Part shown: positions 33,279-42,515 of the stretch, in pieces
Layout: each line of letters begins with the position of its first letter
Position numbering within the stretch: the first letter of the stretch is position 1
The notes under the pieces: generated by a model
Databases searched by the model: none
What the model was told of the DNA's origin: nothing
Seen by the model: the letters and a program-made list of their open reading frames with translations, nothing else
Position numbers and translations under genes: made by a program
Assembly: GCA_011526565.1 (NCBI GenBank)
Contig: WYBL01000179.1
Coordinates: 1 to 64,000 of the forward strand
Reading direction: 5' to 3'
DNA from: Acidobacteriota bacterium
GTDB taxonomy: Bacteria > Acidobacteriota > Vicinamibacteria > Fen-336
Length of the DNA stretch: 64,000 bases

Positions 33279-36020
33279 ATGAGCGTGCGACTGCTGCCCT
33301 CCGACGTCCGACCCGAGGAGCGGCGCGGCGCTGCCGCGGCGTTCCTGACGCTGTTCGGCATCCTCGCGGCGCACACGCTGCTCGAGATCGCGCGCGACGC
33401 GCTGTTCCTGGCCCGCCTGCCTGCCTCGCAGTTGCCGTGGGTCTACCTGGCGATGGCCGCCGTGGCCGTGGGGCTGTCGCAGGTCCAGGGCCGGCTGCCG
33501 GGGTTGCGCGCGGGGCGCACGCTCTCCGCGCTGCTCGCCGGGTGCGCCGCGGTCACCTTCGGCTTCTGGCTGCTCGCGGCATGGCAGCAGACCTGGGTGC
33601 TGCGCGCGCTCTACGTGTGGACCGGCATCGTGGGCACGCTGGCGGCGCTCGAGTTCTGGCTGATCCTCGGCGAGTCGTACACCGTGACCCAGGCCAAGCG
33701 GCTTTACCGCCTGATCGCGCTCGGCAGCCTGCTGGGCGCCGTCAGCGGCGCCGCGCTGGCGCGGGTGGTGGCGGGCCGGGCCGAGGCGCCGCAGCTCGTG
33801 CTGGCCGCGGCGCTGGTGCTGCTCGCGACCGCGCTCGGGCCCGCGCTGCTGCTGCGCCGCCCCGAGTCCGCGCGCGGGCCGGGCAGCGGGGCGCCGCTGA
33901 CCCACCCGGGCCGGGCGCTGCGGCTGCTGCGCCGCGAGCCCTACGTGCGCGGCCTGCTGGGGCTGACCCTGGTCTCGACGGTGACCCTCACCCTGGCCGA
34001 CTACGTGTTCAAGAGCGCGGTCGCGCGGGCCGTGCCGGCGGCGGAGCTGCCGGAGTTCTTCGCGAGCTTCTACGTGCTGCTCAACGGCCTCGCGCTGGCC
34101 AGCCAGTTGCTGCTGCTGGCGCCGCTGATGCGGGTGATGGGCCTGCACCGCGCGCTGTGGGTGCTGCCCGCGCTGCTGGCGCTGGGCGCCACGGGCCTCG
34201 CCCTCGGCGGCGGGGTGATCGCCGCGCTGCTGCTCAAGGGCGCCGACGGCACGCTGCGCCACTCGCTGCACCGCACGACCAGCGAGCTGCTGGCGATGCC
34301 GCTGCCGGACGCGCTGCGGGGGCGGGTCAAGCCGCTGGTCGACGTCGTCGGGCAGCGCGGCGGACAGGCGCTGGCGTCGCTCGTGATCCTCTCGGAAGTG
34401 GTGCTCGGCCGCGGCGACGTGGCGCTGGCAGCCGCAACCGCCGCGCTCGCGCTGCTGTGGATCGCGCTGGCCGCCGACCTGCGCCAGCACTACCTCGAGC
34501 TGTTCCGGGCGGCGCTGCGGGAGGGCGTGCTCGGCGAGCGGCCGGAGCTTTCGGAGCTGGACGTGGCCGACCTCGAGGCACTGGTCGCCGCCTTCAACTC
34601 GAGCGACGACGCCGAGGTCGTCGGCGCGATGGACCTGCTCGCCGCCAGCGGGCGGCTGCGCGTGATTCCCGCGTTGATCCTGTATCACCCCTCGCGCGCG
34701 GTCGTGCTGCGCGCCCTCGACCTGCTGGCGGACTCCGGGCGCGACGACTTCGTGCCGATCGCGGACCGGCTGCTCGCGGGCCCCGACCCCGAGGTGCGGG
34801 CGGCCGCGCTGCGCGCCCGCAGCGCGGCGCGGCCCGAGGAGAAGCCGCTGCGCCGCGCTACGGCCGATCCCGACCCGCTCGTTCGCGCGACGGCGATCGT
34901 CGGCCTGGTGGCGGGAGGCTGGGTGTCGGACGAGGCCCAGCAGACGCTGGACGACCTGCTGCGCGACGGCGGCCGGCCCGCGCGCCTCGCGCTGGCGCGC
35001 GCGATGCGCCGCCGCCCTTCGCCCGCGTGCGAGCCGCTGCTGCTGACCCTGGCCGAGGGGGGCGACGCGGAACTGCTCGTCGAGGTCGCGGGCGGAATGG
35101 CGGCCTGCCCGTCCCCGGTCTTCCTCGGCCCGCTGCTGCACCTGCTCACCCAGCACGAGGTGCGACCCGCCGCGCGGGCCGCGCTGGTCGCCCAGGGCGA
35201 GGCCGCCCTGCGCCATCTCGACCGTGCGCTCGGCGACCATGCGCTGCCGCACGAGATCCGCCGCCACCTGCCGCGCACGATCAGCCAGTTCGAGCCCGCC
35301 GCCGCGGCGCGGGTGCTGATGGCGCACCTGCTCGACGAGCCCGACGGCATGGTCCGCTTCAAGATCCTGCGCGGGCTGAACCGGCTGGCCGCCGACAATC
35401 CCGGGCTCGAACTCGACCGCGCGACGCTGGCGACGGCCGCGCAGCGCACCGCGGCCGCGGCGCTCAAGGCGCTCTCGTGGCGGGTCACCCTGCAGCGCGG
35501 CGCGGGCGAGGCGCCCGGGCGCGCGACACCGGGCCACGGGCTGCTGGTGGACCTGCTGCGCGACAAGGAGTCGCACGCCGTCGAGCGGCTGTTCCGCCTG
35601 CTCCAGCTCCAGGACCCGGGGGAGGACTATCGCCGGATCTACCGCGGCCTGACGAGCGCGTCGATCAAGGTTCGCGCGGGTAGCCGCGAGCTGCTCGAGC
35701 ACCTCGTCGAACCGCCGCTGCGCGAGGCGCTGCTCGCGCTGGTCGACGACGCGCCCGAGGCCCAGCGCCTGTTCCATGCCGGGCCGCTGCTGGAGCCTGC
35801 GCCCGCGGGCTACGAAGAACTGCTGGCGGCGCTGCTCGCCGAGAGCTCCGAGACCGTGCGCTGTCTCGCCGCCTATCACGTGGGCGAGCTGGGCCTCGGC
35901 GGCCTGCGCCCGCGGCTGGAAGAGGTGCGGGCCGAGGGGCGCAGCTTCTTCCTCGAGCGGGTGGTCGATCGGGCGCTGGCGCTGCTCGCGCGGCCGCGGC
36001 CGGCAGAGGAGGCGTCGTGA
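33279..36020 (+). CDS. Nucleotide-translocase-like (Tlc/MFS) membrane domain fused to HEAT-like repeats
   Basis: 913 residues. About twelve membrane helices (residues 20-410) have the outline of ATP/ADP translocase-type carriers: RRGAAAAFLTLFGILAAHTL, EIARDALFLARLPASQLPWVYLAMA, and FKSAVARAVPAAELPEFFASFY, LLLKGADGTLRHSLHRTTSELLAMPLP. From about 425 to the end the chain is soluble and built of helical repeats with HEAT pattern (ALDLLADSGRDDFVPIADRLL, EVRAAALRARSAA, LVRATAIVGLVAGG). The substrate is unknown; true nucleotide exchange is mainly known in intracellular parasites and plastids, so a different cargo or a signalling role is plausible. GTGA overlap with the cNMP-domain gene. Confidence 0.7.
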   Translation: MSVRLLPSDVRPEERRGAAAAFLTLFGILAAHTLLEIARDALFLARLPASQLPWVYLAMAAVAVGLSQVQGRLPGLRAGRTLSALLAGCAAVTFGFWLLAAWQQTWVLRALYVWTGIVGTLAALEFWLILGESYTVTQAKRLYRLIALGSLLGAVSGAALARVVAGRAEAPQLVLAAALVLLATALGPALLLRRPESARGPGSGAPLTHPGRALRLLRREPYVRGLLGLTLVSTVTLTLADYVFKSAVARAVPAAELPEFFASFYVLLNGLALASQLLLLAPLMRVMGLHRALWVLPALLALGATGLALGGGVIAALLLKGADGTLRHSLHRTTSELLAMPLPDALRGRVKPLVDVVGQRGGQALASLVILSEVVLGRGDVALAAATAALALLWIALAADLRQHYLELFRAALREGVLGERPELSELDVADLEALVAAFNSSDDAEVVGAMDLLAASGRLRVIPALILYHPSRAVVLRALDLLADSGRDDFVPIADRLLAGPDPEVRAAALRARSAARPEEKPLRRATADPDPLVRATAIVGLVAGGWVSDEAQQTLDDLLRDGGRPARLALARAMRRRPSPACEPLLLTLAEGGDAELLVEVAGGMAACPSPVFLGPLLHLLTQHEVRPAARAALVAQGEAALRHLDRALGDHALPHEIRRHLPRTISQFEPAAAARVLMAHLLDEPDGMVRFKILRGLNRLAADNPGLELDRATLATAAQRTAAAALKALSWRVTLQRGAGEAPGRATPGHGLLVDLLRDKESHAVERLFRLLQLQDPGEDYRRIYRGLTSASIKVRAGSRELLEHLVEPPLREALLALVDDAPEAQRLFHAGPLLEPAPAGYEELLAALLAESSETVRCLAAYHVGELGLGGLRPRLEEVRAEGRSFFLERVVDRALALLARPRPAEEAS

Positions 36021-37021
36021 GCGCGCGTGGAGGACGCATCGGGCACGGCGAGCGGTTGCTCGCGCTGCGGCGGGTGCCGCTGGTCTCCGGTTTCTCGCCC
36101 GCGGACCTGGCGCTGCTCGTCGAGCGGCTCGCCGAGCGCGAGCTCGAGCCCGGCGAGCCGCTGCTGGCCGCGGGCGAGCCGGTGGGCGGGCTGCACTTCC
36201 TGGTCGAAGGCCGCGTCCGCGTCGAGCGCCGCGGCGGCGCGCTGGCCGAGGCGCTGCCGGGCGCGGTGGTCGGCGGGCTGGCCTTCCTGGCGCGCTGCCC
36301 CGAGGGCTTCGCCGCCTGGGCGCTGGAGCCGTCGCTGTGTCTCTCGCTCGACGCCGACGACGCGGCGGAGCTGTTCGAGGACCGCTTCCCGATGCTGCGC
36401 GACCTGCTGCGCGCGACCTGCGGGCGGTTGATCGACGTCCAGCGCCACCTGCAGCAGTGCGGTCCGCCGGGTCGCGCCGCGGCGCTGCCCGCCGTGCGCG
36501 GCGAGCTCGACCTCGTCGAGCGGATCCTGATCCTGCGCCACTCGCCGGCGTTCTCGCGCGCGAGCCTCAACGCGCTGGCCGAGCTGTCGCGCTCGCTGCA
36601 CGAGCTGCGACTGCCCGCCGGCGCGGAGCTGTGGGCGGAAGGAGCGCCGAGCGGGCCGCTGCTGATGGTCGTGGACGGCCAGGTCCGTTGCGCTTCCGCC
36701 GACGGCTACTGCTTCGACGCCGGCCCCGGGGCGCCGCTCGGCGCGCTCGAGTCGGTCGCCGAGCGGCCGCGCTGGTTCGGCGCCCGCGCCCTCACCCCCC
36801 TGGTGGCGCTGCAGGGGCACGCGGAGGCGCTGATCGACGTGCTCGAGGACAACCACGAGATGGCCCGCGACTACCTCGCCTTCGTCGCCGGCTGGCTGCT
36901 GCGCGCGATCGAGGTCGTGGGGCCTGCGGCGTGGCCTGCCGACCTGCTGCTCGCGCCGCCGACAGGTTCGGCCCCGGCGGCGGTTGGTGCTAACCTCGAA
37001 GGGCGCACCACGCGCGAGTGA
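36017..37021 (+). CDS. Protein with two cyclic-nucleotide-binding-like domains
   Basis: 334 residues and no HTH. The N-terminal domain (about 20-140) has VSGFSPADLALLVERLAERE, LEPGEPLLAAGEPVGGLHFLVEG and a following RxRVERRG, the Crp-type beta-roll. A second beta-roll (about 175-310) has AFSRASLNALAELSRSLHEL, LPAGAELWAEGAPSG and LLMVVDGQVR. The phosphate-binding cassette is only partly conserved. It probably binds a nucleotide or senses membrane state for the transporter-HEAT protein with which it is translationally coupled. It is not a transcription factor. Confidence 0.75.
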   Translation: MSARGGRIGHGERLLALRRVPLVSGFSPADLALLVERLAERELEPGEPLLAAGEPVGGLHFLVEGRVRVERRGGALAEALPGAVVGGLAFLARCPEGFAAWALEPSLCLSLDADDAAELFEDRFPMLRDLLRATCGRLIDVQRHLQQCGPPGRAAALPAVRGELDLVERILILRHSPAFSRASLNALAELSRSLHELRLPAGAELWAEGAPSGPLLMVVDGQVRCASADGYCFDAGPGAPLGALESVAERPRWFGARALTPLVALQGHAEALIDVLEDNHEMARDYLAFVAGWLLRAIEVVGPAAWPADLLLAPPTGSAPAAVGANLEGRTTRE

Positions 37022-37041
37022 AGAGTGAAGGAGGCGGAACG

Positions 37042-37374
37042 ATGTACGACGATCGCCACTCGGGGGCCTCTGGAGTGCTGCTGTTCCTCGTCGGCGGCCT
37101 GACCGGCGCGGTGCTGGCCACCCTGTTCGCGCCCCGCTCCGGGCGCGAGACGCGCGAGATGCTGGGTGAGCGGTTGCGCGAGGGAGCCGAGCGGGGCCGC
37201 GACCTGCGCGATCGCGCCGTGCGGCGCGGGCGCGAGCTGGTCGACGAGGCGTCGGAAGCCGTCGACCGCGGCCGCGACTCGATCGAGAAGCGCAAGGACC
37301 GGCTGGCTGCAGCCGTCGAGGCGGGGCGGCAGGCGTACCACGAGAACAAGGACCGCGGCGAGGGCTCGGTCTAG
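37042..37374 (+). CDS. YtxH-domain membrane-anchored protein
   Basis: 110 residues. ATG is chosen for AAGGAGG seven bases upstream; a GTG overlapping the previous stop is the alternative. One membrane helix (GVLLFLVGGLTGAVLATLFAP) ends in the YtxH hallmark APRSGRETREML. The rest is a charged helix with heptad character. YtxH proteins are stress-associated and of unknown biochemical role. Part of the operon beginning at 33279. Confidence 0.8.
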   Translation: MYDDRHSGASGVLLFLVGGLTGAVLATLFAPRSGRETREMLGERLREGAERGRDLRDRAVRRGRELVDEASEAVDRGRDSIEKRKDRLAAAVEAGRQAYHENKDRGEGSV

Positions 37375-37398
37375 GCACGACGGAAAGGGGAGAACACG

Positions 37399-37848
37399 GT
37401 GGGCGACTGGGCGACCGCATTCCTCGGCGTGATCGCGCTGGCCTCGGTGGTCCAGGCGGCATTCCTGATCGCGCTCGCGTTCTGGGGCCGCGGCTTGTCG
37501 CAGCGGATCGACCAGTTGCAGCAGCGGATCGACCGTGAGCTGTCGCCCGCGCTGGCCAGCTTCGCCCGCGTGTCCCGCAACCTGGAGGAGGTCTCGGACC
37601 TGGCCGTGATCCAGGCGCGGCGGGTCGACGACCTGCTGGCCGACACGCTCGAGAAGGTGCAGGACACGACGACCCAGATCCAGCGCCTCGTGCTGCGCCC
37701 GCTGGGGCCACTGGCCGATCTCGTGGCGTTCCTGCGCGGGATCCGCAAGGGCGTCGAGGTGTACCGCCAGTTCGGCTCGCTGGGCGACGACTCGCGTCGC
37801 GCGCGTGCCCGTCGCGTCGACGCCGAGGACGACCACCTCTTCATCTAG
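37399..37848 (+). CDS. DUF948-like membrane/coiled-coil protein
   Basis: 149 residues from GTG, with AAGGGGAG seven to eight bases upstream. One N-terminal helix (AFLGVIALASVVQAAFLIALAFW) precedes a coiled coil (LSQRIDQLQQRIDRELSPALASF, VSRNLEEVSDLAVIQARRVDDLLADTLEKVQ). It resembles the DUF948 proteins that often accompany YtxH, as here. Function unknown; last gene of its operon. Confidence 0.7.
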   Translation: MGDWATAFLGVIALASVVQAAFLIALAFWGRGLSQRIDQLQQRIDRELSPALASFARVSRNLEEVSDLAVIQARRVDDLLADTLEKVQDTTTQIQRLVLRPLGPLADLVAFLRGIRKGVEVYRQFGSLGDDSRRARARRVDAEDDHLFI

Positions 37849-37870
37849 GGGGAGCCTTCCGGTCCGGGCG

Positions 37871-38353
37871 TCAGCGTCGGCGGGCGTCCTCGATGCGGCG
37901 GGCGATCGAGCGCTCCAGCGCCGCCCGCTGATGGGGCTCGAGCGCGAGCACGTCGACCACGACCGAGCCCCCGTCCCGCGTGCTGAGGCGGACGCCCTCG
38001 GGCCCGTTGACGGCCTCCACGACGTCGGTCCAGGCGACGACGCGGGAGCCGGTCAGGCGCCGCTCGCGGAGCGCCGCGCCATCGGCGGCGATCAGCCAGG
38101 CGGCGGAGGCAGCCGCGTGCAGCGCGCAGCCGGCCGCGACCGCCGCCAGCAGCCCGCGCCAGCGCCACCCACCGGCGAGCGCGGCGGCCGCACCCAGCGC
38201 CAGCGCCGCCACGAGCGCACCGCCCGTGCGCACCGCGGGGTAGACGAGCCGCAGGCCGTCGGCCTCGACGGTCAGCGCGGGTGGGGCGGCCGTGGCGGCC
38301 AGGACCGTGGCGGCGCACAGCACCAGGCCGCCGACGGCGAGCGCGCGGGACAT
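37871..38353 (-). CDS. Small membrane protein, unknown function
   Basis: 160 residues with two to four hydrophobic segments (ALAVGGLVLCAATVLAATA, TGGALVAALALGAAAALAGG, LLAAVAAGCALHAAASAAWL) and a charged C-terminal domain containing GSRVVAWTDVVEAVNGPEGV and VVVDVLALEPHQRAALERSI. The tail has the feel of a bacterial PH-like (bPH) domain, which is only a guess. A TACAAT hexamer lies six bases before the ATG. Convergent with the DUF948-like gene, divergent from cysteine dioxygenase. Confidence 0.6.
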   Translation of the reverse strand: MSRALAVGGLVLCAATVLAATAAPPALTVEADGLRLVYPAVRTGGALVAALALGAAAALAGGWRWRGLLAAVAAGCALHAAASAAWLIAADGAALRERRLTGSRVVAWTDVVEAVNGPEGVRLSTRDGGSVVVDVLALEPHQRAALERSIARRIEDARRR

Positions 38354-38359
38354 CCGCGG

Positions 38360-38365
38360 ATTGTA
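38360..38365 (-). promoter_or_regulatory. Candidate -10 element of the small membrane protein gene
   Basis: TACAAT on the minus strand, six bases before the ATG at 38353. Leaderless start likely; no good -35. Confidence 0.35.
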
Positions 38366-38375
38366 AGCGCCATCC

Positions 38376-38405
38376 TTGACACCCCGCGGGCGCGCGCGGG
38401 ACACT
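38376..38405 (+). promoter_or_regulatory. Promoter of the cysteine dioxygenase gene
   Basis: Perfect TTGACA (38376-38381), 18-base spacer, GACACT (38400-38405), then seven bases to the GTG at 38413. The start codon would coincide with the transcription start, so the message is probably leaderless. Confidence 0.55.
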
Positions 38406-38412
38406 CGCCTTC

Positions 38413-39078
38413 GTGCCCCCGAAAGTCGTCTCCGTCGGTGACGTCGTCGAGACGTTGCGCGGGTTCGAGTCGGAACCGTTCACCCGCGACCGCATCCTCG
38501 ACTTCCTGTCGGGCGTCGAGGTCGAGCGGGCGAGCCTCGAGCCCTACGCCCACTTCAGCCCCGACCGCTACACCCGCAACCTGGTCCACGTCGACGACGT
38601 GTTCGAGCTGATGGTCCTGTGCTGGCAGCCGGGGCAGCGCACGCCGATCCACTCCCACAACGGCCAGCTCGGGTGGATGGTGACGGTGCGCGGCGCACTG
38701 GCGGTCGTCGAGTACAAGTACGTCGGCTGCAACGCGCCGCAGAACCAGCAGGTCTCCGGCCTCGACTGCCTCGCTGGCGCGACCGAGATCCACCTCGACC
38801 GCGGGCCGGTGCACGAGTGCGCTCCCGGCGGGCCGGTCGCCACCGTGGACAAGACCCACACCATCCACCAGGTCGTGGTCCAGGGCCGCGAGCCGGCGGT
38901 GTCGCTGCACCTCTACAGCCGGCCGATCGAGTCGTGCGTCGCGTACGACCTCAAGGAACGGCGCTGCTGGCGCCGCCAGCTCTCGTTCCACAGCCGCTAC
39001 GGCCAGGTCGTCGCGGAGGTCGAGACCCCGCCTGCCGCTCCCGTTCCGGGACGGCGCGAGCTGCCGGTCATCCGCTGA
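38413..39078 (+). CDS. Cysteine dioxygenase type I
   Basis: 221-residue cupin. PIHSHNGQLGWMVTVRG (about 77-93) supplies the first two iron-binding histidines and VSLHLYSRPIE the third; a Cys and Tyr in the CDO region allow the crosslinked cofactor in some bacterial enzymes. It oxidises L-cysteine to cysteine sulfinate with O2. The presence of an oxygenase indicates that the organism meets oxygen. Strong promoter and leaderless GTG start. The hybrid kinase begins 20 bases downstream. Confidence 0.85.
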   Translation: MPPKVVSVGDVVETLRGFESEPFTRDRILDFLSGVEVERASLEPYAHFSPDRYTRNLVHVDDVFELMVLCWQPGQRTPIHSHNGQLGWMVTVRGALAVVEYKYVGCNAPQNQQVSGLDCLAGATEIHLDRGPVHECAPGGPVATVDKTHTIHQVVVQGREPAVSLHLYSRPIESCVAYDLKERRCWRRQLSFHSRYGQVVAEVETPPAAPVPGRRELPVIR

Positions 39079-39098
39079 GCGGCGGCTCCGGGGCGGCG

Positions 39099-42000
39099 AT
39101 GGCGCGCGTCCTCGTCGTCGACGACGACCCGGAAATCCTCACGTTTCTCGAGCGGCTGCTCGGCCAGCACGGACTCGAGTGCACGAGCGCCGGCAGCGGC
39201 GAGGCTGCCCTGGAGCGGCTCGAGGCCGAGCCCGTCGACCTGGTGCTGCTCGACGTGCGGCTGCCGGGCATCGACGGCATCGAGGTGTGCCGCCGCATCC
39301 GCGCGCGCCTCGGGCCGGCGTTGCCGGTGCTGCTGCTGACCGCGGCGGCCGACGCCGACGCGTTGCAGCGCGGCTACGCGGCCGGTGCCGACGACTTCCT
39401 CGCCAAGCCGCCCGACCCGCGCGGCCTGGTCCTGAAGCTGCGCGCCCTGCTGCGGCTGCGCGCGCTGTTCGAGCGCAGCGAGCAGGCCAGCCGCGAGGCC
39501 GAGGCACGCGCGCGAGCACTCGCCCGGCTGCACGAGATCGGCCGCGACTGGTCGCTGATGGCACGCCCCGAGGAGTTCGTCGGCATGGTGTGCGAGCGGC
39601 TGGCGAGGCTGATCGGCGCCCCGGTCTGCCTGCTGGCGCTCTACGACCCGGCGAGCCGCTCGCTGGCCGGCGCCGTTCCCGCCTTCGGCCTCGCTCCGGA
39701 GGTCGTGCGGCGGATGCGGCTGGAGCTGCGCCCCGAGCACCGCGGCCTGTGGAACCTGCGCGCGGGCCGGCCCTACGTCACGGCGGACGCCCGGCGCGAC
39801 CCGCGGCTGGCCCCCGAGCTGGCCGAGATCGCCGGCGTCGAGCAGGCGCTGCTGGTGCCGATGCTGGCCGAGGGCCGGGTGCTCGGCCTGATCGCCGCCT
39901 GCAACAAGGCGGGCGGGTTCGACGAGGACGACGCCCAGGTGGTGTCGATCTTCGCCGGTCCGGCGGCGACCTTCCTGCGCAGCCGCCAGATCTACGAGCA
40001 GCAGCGGCGGCACGCGGCGCGCCAGGAGCAGACCGCGCGGCTGATGGCCTCGATGGCCGCCACCCACGGTCGCGGCGCCCTGGTGGAGACCGCCGTCGGC
40101 GGCCTGCGCCGCGGCCACGGCTACCCGCGGGTGGCCTTCCACGCCGTGCAGGGCGCGGTGCTGGTGCCCGAGCTGGAGGCTGGCGCCGCGGGCAGCGGGG
40201 ACGCCGACTGGCTGAAGTGGGCGCTCCAGGGCCGTCGCCCGCTGGCGGCGCCCCCCGGCCGCCACGCCGTGGCCGTGCCGGTGCGGGCCGGCGCCCGCGC
40301 CCTCGGGGTGCTCGAGGTCGAGAAGGAGCATGCGTTCGAGGAACTCGAGATCGACCTGCTGGGCGGTCTCGCCGACCAGCTCGCCGTCGGCCTCGAGAAG
40401 GCGGCGGGCCTGGCCGAGGCCGAGCGGCTGGCCCGGCAGATGGCGACGCTCTACGAGCTCGGGCTGGAGACGGCGGCGCTGCGCGACCTGCGGGCCCTCT
40501 TCGAGCGTGCGACGGAGGAGGCCGGGCGACTGATCGGAGCCGACCACGCGTCGGTGTTCCGCCTCGACTCCGCCGGCGGCGACCTGCGGCTGTTCGCGGG
40601 CTGGGCCCGGGACCGCACCGTCGAGCCCTACGGCGACCCGCGCTTCGCGCTCGGCGAGGGCGTGCTCGGCCGCGTCGCCCGCGACGGGGTGCCGGCGCTG
40701 GTCAACGACGCGGCGCGCGAACCCGGCTTCGTCGAGCGCGGCAACCCCGTGTCGAGGCTGCTCTGCGTGCCGCTCACCTATTTCGAGCCCGAGGCCGGCC
40801 GCAGCGCGACGTTCGGCGTGCTCAACGCGACCCGGCGCCCGGGCGCGCCGCCGTTCACGCCCGAGGACTTCGACGGCCTAATGCGCTTCGCGGGCCAGCT
40901 CCAGGTCGCCGCGGCCAACGCCTCGGCGTTCGCGGCCGAGCGCCGCCGCTCCGAGCAGCTCGGCCTCGTCAATCGCGTGCTGCGCGAGATCGCGACCAGC
41001 CTGTCGCCCGAGCGCGTGCTGGAGGTCGCGGTGCGCCGCATCCAGGAGGCATTCCGCTTCTCGGTGGTGCTGGCCGTCGTGCCCGACCCGGCCGCGGGCG
41101 TGAACCGCGTGGCCTGCGCGGCGTGCGACCCGCCCCGCCGCGGGAGCTTCCCGCACTTCCCGCTCGACGCGGGCCTCACCGCGAGGGTGCTGCACGGGCG
41201 GCGCACCGTGCACGCGGCGGACGTCAGCCGGGAGCCCGGCTACCTCGAGATGGTGCCGGGGATGCGCAGCGAGCTGCTGGTCCCGGTGCTCTCCGGCGAC
41301 GACGTGGTGGCGGTGCTCGACCTCGAGAGCGACCGGCCCGACGCCTTCGACCACGGCGTCGTCCTGATGATGGAGACGCTGGCCGACGGCATCGGCATCA
41401 CGCTGCGCAACGCCGAGCTGTTCCGCGCGCTCGAGGCCTCGCACGAGCGGCTGATCGAGCTGGACCGCACCAAGAGCGAGGTGGTCAACATCGTCGCCCA
41501 CGACATCCGCTCGCCGCTGTTCGGGGTGCTGGGGCGAGCCGAGCTGCTGCTGGGCGAGCCCGCGGCTGCGGAGCACGCCGGTGCCATCGCCGCGGCCGCG
41601 CGGCACATGGCGGCGCTCGTCGACAAGACGCTGGCGACCACGCGGCTGGAGAGCGGCCACTTCCCGTTCGACTTCGGCGTGCTCGACCTCGGCCCGCTGT
41701 TGTGCGCCGCGGCCGAGCGCTGGCAGTCCGACCCCGCGCGGCCGCTGGAGCTCGAGTTGCCGGAGGAGCCGCTGCCGGTGTGGGGCGACCGCGAGCGGCT
41801 CGCCGAGGTCGCCGACAACCTGCTCTCCAACGCGGTCAAGTACTCGCCAGGCGGCGGCGCGATCGGGCTGCGCGCCACCCGCGCGGACGGCCGCGTCGCG
41901 GTCGAGGTCGCGGACCGCGGCGTCGGCATCCCCGCCGCCGAGCGCCCGCGGCTGCTGCGCCCCTTCTCGCGGCTGCGCCGGCCCGAGACGGCCGGCATCG

Positions 42001-42515
42001 AGGGGTCCGGCCTCGGCCTCTACATCTGCGATCGCATCCTGCGCGCGCACGGGGCGCGGCTCGAGCTCGACGGTCGCGACGGCGGCGGAACCCGGGTGCG
42101 CTTCGCGCTGCCGCTGTTCACGGGCGTCTCCGCGCGGCGCCCGGTGCTGCTGGTGGCGGCCGCGGACGCCGCCACGCTGCGCGAGGTGCGGGCGATCGCC
42201 CAGGCCCGCGGTTACGAAGTCCACGAGGCGGGCGACGGCGTGGAGGCGCTCGAGGCCGTGCGCCGGCTGCTGCCGGACGTCGCGCTGCTCGACCACCTGC
42301 TGCCGCGGCTGCGCGGCGAGGAGGTCGCCGAGCGGCTCGCCGAGCAGGAGTCCACGCGGGCCGTGCCGCTGCTCGCGCTCTCGGAGCCGGCGCCGCTCGG
42401 CGCGCGTGCGCGGCTGTTCCGGGCCTGCGTCGCGCGGCCCGTCGAGCGGGACGCCCTGGTGCGCGCCCTGGAAGCAGCCTGCGCCGAGCCCGCCGCGGTC
42501 GTGGAGGCCGGTTGA
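39099..42515 (+). CDS. Multi-GAF hybrid histidine kinase (REC-GAF repeats-HisKA-HATPase-REC)
   Basis: 1138 residues, soluble. An N-terminal receiver has VLVVDDDPE and LLDVRLPGIDG (Asp about 52). About four GAF domains follow between 140 and 780 (for example LARLIGAPVCLLALYDPAS, GRLIGADHASVFRLDSAGG, AFRFSVVLAVVPDP). HisKA has IVAHDIRSPLFG (His about 801); HATPase has NLLSNAVKYSPGG, DRGVGIP and GSGLGLYICDRI. The C-terminal receiver keeps LLDHLLPRL but its first strand (LLVAAADAA) lacks the paired acids. The ligand may be cGMP, cAMP, a small metabolite or redox. Coupled by TTGA to the MoeB-like gene. Confidence 0.88.
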   Translation: MARVLVVDDDPEILTFLERLLGQHGLECTSAGSGEAALERLEAEPVDLVLLDVRLPGIDGIEVCRRIRARLGPALPVLLLTAAADADALQRGYAAGADDFLAKPPDPRGLVLKLRALLRLRALFERSEQASREAEARARALARLHEIGRDWSLMARPEEFVGMVCERLARLIGAPVCLLALYDPASRSLAGAVPAFGLAPEVVRRMRLELRPEHRGLWNLRAGRPYVTADARRDPRLAPELAEIAGVEQALLVPMLAEGRVLGLIAACNKAGGFDEDDAQVVSIFAGPAATFLRSRQIYEQQRRHAARQEQTARLMASMAATHGRGALVETAVGGLRRGHGYPRVAFHAVQGAVLVPELEAGAAGSGDADWLKWALQGRRPLAAPPGRHAVAVPVRAGARALGVLEVEKEHAFEELEIDLLGGLADQLAVGLEKAAGLAEAERLARQMATLYELGLETAALRDLRALFERATEEAGRLIGADHASVFRLDSAGGDLRLFAGWARDRTVEPYGDPRFALGEGVLGRVARDGVPALVNDAAREPGFVERGNPVSRLLCVPLTYFEPEAGRSATFGVLNATRRPGAPPFTPEDFDGLMRFAGQLQVAAANASAFAAERRRSEQLGLVNRVLREIATSLSPERVLEVAVRRIQEAFRFSVVLAVVPDPAAGVNRVACAACDPPRRGSFPHFPLDAGLTARVLHGRRTVHAADVSREPGYLEMVPGMRSELLVPVLSGDDVVAVLDLESDRPDAFDHGVVLMMETLADGIGITLRNAELFRALEASHERLIELDRTKSEVVNIVAHDIRSPLFGVLGRAELLLGEPAAAEHAGAIAAAARHMAALVDKTLATTRLESGHFPFDFGVLDLGPLLCAAAERWQSDPARPLELELPEEPLPVWGDRERLAEVADNLLSNAVKYSPGGGAIGLRATRADGRVAVEVADRGVGIPAAERPRLLRPFSRLRRPETAGIEGSGLGLYICDRILRAHGARLELDGRDGGGTRVRFALPLFTGVSARRPVLLVAAADAATLREVRAIAQARGYEVHEAGDGVEALEAVRRLLPDVALLDHLLPRLRGEEVAERLAEQESTRAVPLLALSEPAPLGARARLFRACVARPVERDALVRALEAACAEPAAVVEAG

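Noticed and set aside
33212..35879. Very long open frames antisense or shifted relative to the translocase-HEAT gene
   Set aside because: Composition is dominated by Arg, Ala, Gly and Gln with no domain pattern; frames this long are expected by chance at this GC content.
37018..37041. GTG start of the YtxH gene overlapping the upstream stop
   Set aside because: The ATG 24 bases later has an ideal AAGGAGG at seven bases; the GTG has none.
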